A stretch of DNA of 12,894 bases from Pseudomonadota bacterium (GTDB lineage: Bacteria; Pseudomonadota; Gammaproteobacteria; Steroidobacterales; Steroidobacteraceae): assembly GCA_023433515.1 (NCBI GenBank), contig JAEZCN010000198.1, forward strand, positions 1 to 12,894, in the 5' to 3' direction. Positions within the stretch are counted from its first letter, which is position 1. Each line of letters starts with the position of its first letter. A model generated the notes under the pieces. The model made no database searches. It worked only from the letters and a program-made list of their open reading frames with translations, and was not told the origin of the DNA. This document shows, one piece after another, positions 1 to 4,191 of this stretch. A program made the translations under genes and the position numbers.

Positions 1-218
1 CGACTCACTCGGTGCTTGCGCAACTGACCCCGCGTGAAGCCAAGGTGCTTCGCATGCGCTTCGGCATCGACATGAACACCGACCACACGCTGGAAGAGGT
101 CGGCAAGCAGTTCGATGTCACGCGCGAGCGCATCCGCCAGATCGAGGCGAAGGCGCTGCGCAAGCTGCGTCATCCGAGCCGCAGCGAGCAGCTGCGCAGC
201 TTCCTGATCGAAGACTGA
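1..218 (+). CDS. rpoD: RNA polymerase primary sigma factor RpoD, C-terminal fragment
   Basis: This is the C-terminal end of the housekeeping sigma-70 factor, which directs core RNA polymerase to -35/-10 promoters; the gene begins left of the window. The frame is open from base 3 and ends in TGA at 216-218. The fragment covers region 4: the stretch LTPREAKVLRMRFGIDMN is region 4.1, and TLEEVGKQFDVTRERIRQ followed by IEAKALRKLRHPSRSEQL is the region 4.2 helix-turn-helix that reads the -35 element. The Arg-Glu-Arg of VTRERIRQ corresponds to the -35-contacting and activator-contacting residues known in Escherichia coli RpoD. The ending LRSFLIED resembles the usual gammaproteobacterial ending LRSFLDD. 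A strong terminator follows within about 50 bases. Identity is very secure; only the length of the missing N-terminal part cannot be judged. Confidence 0.97.
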   Translation, partial: THSVLAQLTPREAKVLRMRFGIDMNTDHTLEEVGKQFDVTRERIRQIEAKALRKLRHPSRSEQLRSFLIED

Positions 219-231
219 TCGGCATCCTGAA

Positions 232-256
232 GGGGACAGGCTTGAAGTCTGTCCTC
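232..256. repeat. REP-like GGGGACAG hairpin after rpoD
   Basis: An 8-bp imperfect stem (232-239 with 249-256, one G-U pair) encloses a 9-base loop between the rpoD stop and its terminator. The GGGGACAG...CTGTCCTC arms resemble the GGGGACAG/CTGTCCCC intergenic palindromes common in some Gammaproteobacteria, often discussed with RAYT (REP-associated tyrosine) transposases. I see only one copy in this window, so assignment to a repeat family is inference. Confidence 0.45.
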
Positions 257-268
257 TGAAGAAAAGAG

Positions 269-307
269 AAGGCCGCTCTTCCCGCGAAGGAAGGCGGCCT
301 TTTGTTT
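269..307. terminator. Intrinsic terminator of rpoD, probably bidirectional
   Basis: AAGGCCGC (269-276) pairs with GCGGCCTT (294-301). After a single bulged T at 277, CTTCC (278-282) pairs with GGAAG (289-293), leaving a 6-base loop. The T-rich run TTTTGTTT follows on the plus strand. The left flank is A-rich (about 258-270), so on the minus strand the same stem is followed by a T-rich stretch and can stop the convergent gene at 316-681. Position and structure fit a shared terminator for two convergent genes. Confidence 0.88.
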
Positions 308-315
308 GCCCTGGC

Positions 316-681
316 TTACTGTCCGAGCGGCGTTTCGCAGCGCGGGCACACGCGCGTTTCGATGACGTCGCCGATTTCGGTGTCGTGCGGCCGGTAGCTG
401 CAAGCGCTGCAGATCAGCCCACGCGACTCGGCGAGTTTCCGCCGGCTGGTCACTACGAACCAGGTTCCCGCCGCGACGATACACAGCGTCGCCGACGTCC
501 AGAGAATGCTCTTCAACGTGATTTGCCGCCATTCCACGACGTTGGCCCACAGCAGCACGCACAACAGGACGAGCCCGATCGTCGTGACGAGATTGCCGCG
601 CCTTTGAATGGATTCCAGCTCGGCGCGAGTCGCCTGCCAGTGTGCTTCGCGATCGTGAGTCGCGACCGATACGTTCTTCAT
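316..681 (-). CDS. Small membrane protein with C-terminal zinc ribbon
   Basis: A 121-residue protein of unknown function. After a hydrophilic, charged N-terminus of about 30 residues there are two hydrophobic segments, roughly residues 31-49 and 57-77, consistent with a helical hairpin in the inner membrane. The C-terminal part holds two cysteine pairs, C91-S-A-C94 and C112-P-R-C115, spaced as in a rubredoxin-type zinc ribbon, so the tail probably binds one zinc on the cytoplasmic face. The start ATG is preceded by a run of G (AGGGGGGG on the minus strand) ending a few bases upstream, which supports it. It is convergent with rpoD and shares that gene's terminator. The next minus-strand gene upstream, the methyltransferase at 903-1679, has its own terminator, so this gene is probably transcribed alone. 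I do not recognise a named family. Confidence 0.82.
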   Translation of the reverse strand: MKNVSVATHDREAHWQATRAELESIQRRGNLVTTIGLVLLCVLLWANVVEWRQITLKSILWTSATLCIVAAGTWFVVTSRRKLAESRGLICSACSYRPHDTEIGDVIETRVCPRCETPLGQ

Positions 682-835
682 GACCCCCCCCTGAAAACTG
701 ATTTTCTTCTTCTTGCCGAAACCTCCGTGTCAACGTACGGGAGTACAGTAAATCAATCCATGAGCCGCCGTCACGCGTGAGCGGTTTTTGCGCGCTGCAT
801 TCCTTTTTGCAGCAATTCCCGGGCCAGCACATGTC

Positions 836-868
836 AAAACGGGCTCGCAGCCCCGCGGCCGCGAGCCC
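836..868 (-). terminator. Intrinsic terminator of the MddA/NnrU-family gene
   Basis: On the minus strand an 8-bp perfect stem GGGCTCGC/GCGAGCCC (861-868 with 841-848) with a 12-base GC-rich loop is followed after one base by TTTT (plus-strand AAAA at 836-839). It lies about 35 bases past the stop of the methyltransferase gene, the expected place for a Rho-independent terminator. Confidence 0.78.
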
Positions 869-902
869 TCCGGCACTGGCGCCGATTCCGGACGCCGACG
901 GG

Positions 903-1679
903 TCAGCGCGCCTTGCGTGCGGCGACTTGCAGGCGGCCATCCTCGTAGCGGCGGCGAGCGAACGGCATCAGCATCGGCACGCGCTCGCGGTATTCCTGGT
1001 ACGCATTGCCCAGGTGGGCGACCAGGTCGCGCTCCTCGAGCCTGATCGCGATCAGGATGTACGCGCTCGTCGCGACGGCGAAAACCAGGTGCGACACGGT
1101 CATCGTGGGCGTCGACCAGAAAGCGAAGAACCAGCCGACATACAGGGGATGACGCACGTAGCGATACGGCCCTGGCGTGCGAAATCCGATCTCCGTGTAA
1201 GGCCGGCCGACGAGCTGCAACCAGACCTGTCGCAGACCAAACAGATCGAAATGGTTGATCAGAAACGTGGACACGAGCACGAGCAACCAGCCGAAGGCGA
1301 AGCCGCCCCAGAGCACGCCGCGCAGGGTTGGATCCATCACCGTCCAGACTTCGCCGCCGAGCGGCTGCCAGAGGGCGAAGAGCGCAATCAGCGTGAGGCT
1401 CGAGACCAGCACGTAGGTACTGCGTTCGGCCGACGTGGGCACGATACGCGTGAGCCTGCGCTTGAATGCCGGTCGCGCCATCACGCTGTGCGGGACGGCG
1501 AACAGTCCTAACAATCCCAGGTTGATCAGCAGGCTCGGCAGGAACGCGCCGCCCGGTTCGGAGTCGAGCGTGCGCGGCACGCCGAAATTGCCGATGAATC
1601 CGACTGCGTAGAGGAACGCGCCCAGGAACAGGACGTAACAGACGACGCCATAAACGAAGATGCCAATGCGCTTGAACAT
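903..1679 (-). CDS. mddA: Membrane methyltransferase, MddA/NnrU family (probable methanethiol S-methyltransferase)
   Basis: A 258-residue integral membrane protein of the NnrU/isoprenylcysteine methyltransferase-like superfamily. Its sequence pattern best fits MddA, which transfers a methyl group from S-adenosylmethionine to methanethiol to make dimethyl sulfide. About five to six membrane segments are visible, near residues 7-30, 46-65, 88-105, 121-140 and 183-213. Signature stretches are NHFDLFGLRQ (142-151), YRYVRHPLYVG (172-182), EERDL (215-219) and GNAYQEYRERVP (224-235); the RHPLYxG and EERD segments form the SAM site in this superfamily. The frame stays open 40 codons further upstream, but that extension is Pro/Arg-rich and lacks a ribosome site, whereas the chosen ATG has GGGAG seven bases before it. 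It has its own terminator and seems monocistronic. Substrate assignment rests on family resemblance; NnrU-like proteins of unknown substrate are the main alternative. Confidence 0.82.
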   Translation of the reverse strand: MFKRIGIFVYGVVCYVLFLGAFLYAVGFIGNFGVPRTLDSEPGGAFLPSLLINLGLLGLFAVPHSVMARPAFKRRLTRIVPTSAERSTYVLVSSLTLIALFALWQPLGGEVWTVMDPTLRGVLWGGFAFGWLLVLVSTFLINHFDLFGLRQVWLQLVGRPYTEIGFRTPGPYRYVRHPLYVGWFFAFWSTPTMTVSHLVFAVATSAYILIAIRLEERDLVAHLGNAYQEYRERVPMLMPFARRRYEDGRLQVAARKAR

Positions 1680-1686
1680 GATGTCA

Positions 1687-1691
1687 CTCCC
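1687..1691 (-). promoter_or_regulatory. Ribosome binding site deciding the MddA-family start
   Basis: GGGAG on the minus strand, seven bases upstream of the ATG at 1679-1677. It favours this start over the upstream in-frame start at 1799. Confidence 0.7.
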
Positions 1692-1824
1692 GGATGGTGA
1701 AGCCGCCATCCTGGGCAGGCGGCGTGGGAGTGGGCGTGGATGGCGCCGTGGAAACGTGCCGGGCCTGCCTTGGGGACCCGTTACAGGATGGGTGCGCACT
1801 CGCGCGGGCAGCGCGACGTGAGTT

Positions 1825-2226
1825 TCAGCCGCCAGCCCGTTGAACGTTGAATTCCGGAGCGATGAAATATTCCAGTGTCAGGTCGCAGGGGACGCGTCCA
1901 CGCTCGCGAACGCGTTGCCCACCGCAGCGCTGATGGCCTTCGCAATTGGCGTCGCCCGAGCGGGACAGCCCGGCGATGACACTCGTGAGGTCGAACTCGC
2001 CATCGCAGTCGGAGTACGGGCACGGGAACACGAAGTAGGCCTGTGAAGGCGGATGCAGGACCAGGACCTGCGGCGCGGGCGCAGCGACGCCCGGTTCGCT
2101 GAAATCGAACTCGATGCGCAGCGAGGCGAAATGCGGATACGCGCTGCGCAAGGCCTGCGCGGTCGCGCGATCGCGGCGCTGCCGCTCGCGAATCTGGTTG
2201 CGGCTGTTCGTGCTCGTGAATCTCAC
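1825..2226 (-). CDS. Conserved hypothetical protein with possible zinc-binding cysteines (last gene of RRM operon)
   Basis: A 133-residue protein I cannot assign to a named family. The N-terminal 25 residues are strongly basic (NQIRERQRRDRA), followed by a mixed alpha/beta region. The centre has CPYSDCDGEFDL with C69 and C74, then C95, C101 and C114, a spacing that could coordinate a metal, although it is not a textbook CxxC ribbon. The start is GTG, overlapping the stop of the preceding 60-aa gene by 4 bases (GTGA), with a perfect AAGGAGG at 2231-2237 four bases upstream. That implies translational coupling. It is the last gene of the four-gene minus-strand cluster that begins with an RNA-binding protein. 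The basic N-terminus plus cysteines would fit nucleic-acid or ribosome contact, but that is inference. I am confident it is a real gene and unsure of its function. Confidence 0.8.
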   Translation of the reverse strand: MRFTSTNSRNQIRERQRRDRATAQALRSAYPHFASLRIEFDFSEPGVAAPAPQVLVLHPPSQAYFVFPCPYSDCDGEFDLTSVIAGLSRSGDANCEGHQRCGGQRVRERGRVPCDLTLEYFIAPEFNVQRAGG

Positions 2227-2405
2227 GGCGCCTCCTTCGGGTCCGCCGGAGGCGCATCCGCGGGCGGTGCGGCCGGATCCGCCGCGGGATCCGCGTCGGG
2301 CGCTTCGGCGGCGCGCGCCTGCCTGCGGGCGAGCTTTTCCTGCTGCCGCGCCTTGCGCGCCGTTTCCTTCTGGCGCCTGAGCTGATGGTAGTTAGTCTTC
2401 GCCAT
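2223..2405 (-). CDS. 60-aa basic/acidic small protein (RRM operon)
   Basis: A 60-residue protein with two contrasting halves. Residues 1-33 (MAKTNYHQLRRQKETARKAR and following) are Lys/Arg/Gln-rich and should form a basic helix. Residues 34-60 are an Ala-Pro-Asp low-complexity tail, probably disordered. Short proteins beginning MAKxNYxxxxRQxE with a basic helix occur widely in Gammaproteobacteria without an assigned role; that resemblance is from memory. The gene starts 3 bases after the stop of the upstream 125-aa gene, with GGAGG at 2417-2421 inside the end of that gene (11-base spacing). It overlaps the next gene by 4 bases. Its place between an RRM protein and a cysteine-bearing protein suggests an RNA- or ribosome-linked role, by context only. 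The DNA for the tail has near-repeats around GGATCCGC, which may make its length variable between strains. Confidence 0.8.
   Translation of the reverse strand: MAKTNYHQLRRQKETARKARQQEKLARRQARAAEAPDADPAADPAAPPADAPPADPKEAP
2231..2237 (-). promoter_or_regulatory. Consensus Shine-Dalgarno for the GTG-started 133-aa gene
   Basis: AAGGAGG on the minus strand, four bases before the GTG at 2226-2224 and inside the coding end of the preceding gene. It supports the unusual start codon and translational coupling across the 4-base overlap. Confidence 0.75.
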
Positions 2406-2408
2406 GGT

Positions 2409-2786
2409 TCACGCGGCCTCCACCGGCAGCATCGTCAGCTCGTGGCAGCCGGCCTGCGTGGCGGGATTCCGGCCGGGAAGATAGACGTTGAGACAACGTT
2501 CGTCGCCGTAGAGCATGCCGGCGGCCGAGCGCACCTGCGTGAAAGGCCCGAGCAACAACGGCGCGTCGAGCGCACCCATCAATACTCGCAGCTTCACGGG
2601 ACCTTCGCAGTCGAGCTCGCGGTGCGAACGCCCACCCATGGTCCAGGTGCCGCCGACGCAACGCGCCACGACGTAGTTTTCCGGCCCGCGTAACGTTCCG
2701 TCGGCGCAAAACCGGAAGAATGCGGCAGCGGTGCGCGTCGGAGCCTCGCCGATCGGTGAACGGAAACTCAGGCGCAGCATCGGCAC
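2409..2786 (-). CDS. Hypothetical protein, 125 aa (RRM operon)
   Basis: A 125-residue soluble protein with no signal peptide or membrane segment, which I do not recognise. The sequence alternates short hydrophobic strands with Gly/Pro turns (LRLSFRSPIG, FFRFCADGTL, YVVARCVGGTWTMGG, VKLRVLMG, CLNVYLPG), suggesting a small beta-rich fold. Five cysteines (C27, C43, C60, C98, C114) are scattered without a clear metal pattern. The start is ambiguous: GTG at 2786, 6 bases after the RRM gene's stop, or ATG at 2780 two codons later; neither has a strong ribosome site, so translation may depend on termination of the RRM gene. The stop lies 3 bases before the ATG of the 60-aa gene. Reality as a gene is supported by tight packing and the fit of both junctions; function is unknown. 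Confidence 0.75.
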   Translation of the reverse strand: MPMLRLSFRSPIGEAPTRTAAAFFRFCADGTLRGPENYVVARCVGGTWTMGGRSHRELDCEGPVKLRVLMGALDAPLLLGPFTQVRSAAGMLYGDERCLNVYLPGRNPATQAGCHELTMLPVEAA

Positions 2787-2792
2787 CGGGGC

Positions 2793-3068
2793 TCAACGCC
2801 GTCCGTAACCGCCACCGCCGCCGCGCGGACGGTCTTGCGCTTCGTTGACCTTGAGCGGGCGGCCGCCGAAGTCGCGGCCGTCGAGCGCCTGCATGGCGCG
2901 CGCGGCGTCCGAGCTCGTCATTTCCACGAACCCGAAACCGCGTGGGCGGCCGGTCTCACGATCGTTCACGAGCGCGATCTTTTCGACCGCGCCGTGTTCG
3001 GCAAAGATTGCGCGCACGGAATCTTCCGTGGCGTTGAACGGCAGGTTGCCAACGTACAGTTTCGTCAT
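2793..3068 (-). CDS. RNA-recognition-motif (RRM) RNA-binding protein
   Basis: A 91-residue single-RRM protein that should bind single-stranded RNA in the cytoplasm. RNP2 is LYVGNL (4-9) and RNP1 is RGFGFVEM (43-50); the aromatic residues Y5, F45 and F47 are the expected base-stacking positions. The fold is complete to about residue 76, followed by a short Arg/Gly tail (RPRGGGGGYGRR), as in bacterial and plant glycine-rich RNA-binding proteins. The ATG at 3068 is chosen because the RRM begins right there; the open frame runs 40 codons further but that part is unrelated. The ribosome site is weak (GGA about ten bases upstream). It heads a cluster of four closely packed minus-strand genes. Related proteins in cyanobacteria are cold-induced RNA chaperones; the target RNA here is unknown, and cold regulation is inference. 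Confidence 0.93.
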   Translation of the reverse strand: MTKLYVGNLPFNATEDSVRAIFAEHGAVEKIALVNDRETGRPRGFGFVEMTSSDAARAMQALDGRDFGGRPLKVNEAQDRPRGGGGGYGRR

Positions 3069-3109
3069 TGCAGTGATCCAGAATTCAGGTGGACCCGCGG
3101 GATTCCGGC

Positions 3110-3132
3110 GGATCGGATCGCGAAGGATCGCG
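3110..3132. repeat. Iterated GGATCG boxes upstream of the RRM gene
   Basis: GGATCG occurs three times, at 3110-3115, 3115-3120 and 3125-3130. The last two are extended to GGATCGCG and spaced exactly 10 bases apart, one helical turn. The block lies 42-64 bases before the RRM start codon, in the probable leader or promoter. Such phased direct repeats can be operator half-sites or protein-binding sites in the mRNA leader. No function is shown. Confidence 0.35.
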
Positions 3133-3254
3133 TGGCAGACTCTGACCGTTGGCGCGTTCGGACAGCGCTCAGGTTCAGGGACGGTCAATACGAAGAATCA
3201 CAAGCCTGGAGCCAAGATACGCCTATTCGTCCGAGCCCTGGCAAGTAAATGCCT

Positions 3255-3281
3255 CCCCGGCGCCAAATCGGCCAGCCGGGG
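3255..3281 (-). terminator. GC-rich hairpin, possible terminator of the methyltransferase gene
   Basis: CCCCGGC (3255-3261) pairs with GCCGGGG (3275-3281); after a 2-base bulge GCC (3262-3264) pairs with GGC (3270-3272) around a 5-base loop. It lies about 35 bases past the stop of the minus-strand methyltransferase gene. No T-run follows on the minus strand (it continues AGGCATTTAC), so it is at best a weak intrinsic terminator. Confidence 0.4.
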
Positions 3282-3315
3282 GCCGCAGGGGCGGATGGAT
3301 GCGCCGCACGTTTCT

Positions 3316-4146
3316 TCAACGCCTCGTGATCACGACCTCGAGGTATTCCGCGTCGAGGACCATCGATCCATTTTTCGCGCGATTGAAGCGCGCCACGAGT
3401 TCCAGCAGGTCTCCGCGCAGCGCGCGCTGACCGACCGCATCGAGCGCCGCGAGCGACTTGAGTACCGGCCCGTAGCTCGACCGGAACCGGTCGACCCACT
3501 CCGCCGGCGTACGGGCGCGGAACGCGACCTTCCTCACGACGGATTCGATGCGGCCGTACGCGCCAAACAACCTTGCGAGACACGTGTTGGTGCCCCAGTC
3601 GAAGGCGGCCAGGTTCGCGCCCGCGGATCCCGTGTGGCTGCCGATCAGCCGGAACAGCTCGCCGATGAATCCATGGGGAGTCCAGTTGGCCAGGCCCACC
3701 TGCCCGCCGCGACGGCACACCCGGATCAGCTCGGCCGAGGCGCGGTCCTGGTCCAGCGCGAACATCGCGCCGAAAGCAGACAGGACGGCGTCAAAGCTCT
3801 GGTCGCCGAAAGGCAACGCATCGGCATCCCCGTCGACGAACCGCACCCCCAGATTGCGGGCTTCCAGCCGCGTCGAGTGCCGGTCCCTCAGGTCCGGCGC
3901 GCTGTCGGTGCAGGTGACGTCGCACCAGCGTCGCGCAGCGGCCAACGAGGCGTGGTTGTTCCCGGCGGACACGTCCAGGATCCGCGACTCCTGGTACAAA
4001 TTCATGGTTTCGCAGAGTTCTTCACTCACCAACTGCAGCGAACTACCGACAGCGGCATAATCTCCGCCCGCCCAGGCCGCCTGTTGGCGACTCCGGACGG
4101 CCCATTGGTTCACCCGCGGTGCGTTGCGACTCAAACTGACGTTCAT
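3316..4146 (-). CDS. Class I SAM-dependent methyltransferase
   Basis: A 276-residue cytoplasmic methyltransferase of the Methyltransf_11/UbiE-like type. Motif I is ILDVSAGNNH (56-65), a variant of the usual LDxGxGxG nucleotide loop in which only one glycine remains (G62). The acidic residue of motif II is D81 (CTDSAP). DADALPFGDQSFDAVLS (107-123) is the adenine-binding and post-motif region, followed by RVCRRGGQVGLANWTP (142-157). The C-terminal half has a substrate cap (YGPVLKSLAALD, ARFNRAKNGSM) and ends LEVVITRR. The ATG has a strong GGAGGAG seven bases upstream. The frame stays open 233 codons further but only antisense to the divergent regulator. The substrate is unknown. Only 45 bp separate it from the divergent winged-helix/TPR regulator, which may control it. 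The fold is confident; the reaction is not. Confidence 0.9.
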   Translation of the reverse strand: MNVSLSRNAPRVNQWAVRSRQQAAWAGGDYAAVGSSLQLVSEELCETMNLYQESRILDVSAGNNHASLAAARRWCDVTCTDSAPDLRDRHSTRLEARNLGVRFVDGDADALPFGDQSFDAVLSAFGAMFALDQDRASAELIRVCRRGGQVGLANWTPHGFIGELFRLIGSHTGSAGANLAAFDWGTNTCLARLFGAYGRIESVVRKVAFRARTPAEWVDRFRSSYGPVLKSLAALDAVGQRALRGDLLELVARFNRAKNGSMVLDAEYLEVVITRR

Positions 4147-4153
4147 GCGACCC

Positions 4154-4160
4154 CTCCTCC
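4154..4160 (-). promoter_or_regulatory. Ribosome binding site of the methyltransferase
   Basis: GGAGGAG (followed by GGG) on the minus strand, seven bases upstream of the ATG at 4146-4144. It fixes the start against the much longer open frame. Confidence 0.8.
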
Positions 4161-4180
4161 ATCTCAACGATTGCGAAGTT

Positions 4181-4185
4181 AGAGG
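4181..4185 (+). promoter_or_regulatory. Ribosome binding site of the GTG-started regulator
   Basis: AGAGG, six bases before GTG 4192. An in-frame TAG at 4180-4182 stops the frame just upstream, so 4192 is the first possible start and is chosen. Confidence 0.6.
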
Positions 4186-4191
4186 CCCGGC

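Larger units (their letters stand above)
4147..4191. promoter_or_regulatory. Short divergent intergenic region between methyltransferase and regulator
   Basis: Only 45 bases separate the two divergent start codons, so the two promoters must overlap each other or reach into the opposite coding sequence. I could not find a convincing -35/-10 pair on either strand. Both ribosome sites lie inside it. Confidence 0.6.

Noticed and set aside
728..733. A perfect TTGACA on the minus strand upstream of the zinc-ribbon gene.
   Set aside because: No acceptable -10 box lies 16-18 bases downstream; the region there is AAGAAG-rich.
765..789. CCGC/GCGG hairpin with TTTTT on the plus strand.
   Set aside because: The stem is short with a 2-base bulge and no plus-strand gene ends nearby; it could at most stop antisense readthrough.
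794..813. GCTGCA/TGCAGC hairpin between the zinc-ribbon and MddA-family genes.
   Set aside because: No T-run follows on either strand and no repeat partner is seen; probably a chance palindrome.
777..1511. A 244-codon plus-strand frame antisense to the MddA-family gene.
   Set aside because: The product is Arg/His/Glu-rich without motifs, while the antisense frame encodes a recognisable membrane enzyme.
1702..1723. GCCGCC/GGCGGC inverted repeat upstream of the MddA-family start.
   Set aside because: A six-base GC stem is expected by chance in DNA this GC-rich, and nothing else marks it as an operator.
1680..1799. A 40-codon N-terminal extension of the MddA-family protein.
   Set aside because: The extension is Pro/Arg-rich, has no ribosome site, and the ATG at 1679 has GGGAG at ideal spacing and starts the first membrane segment.
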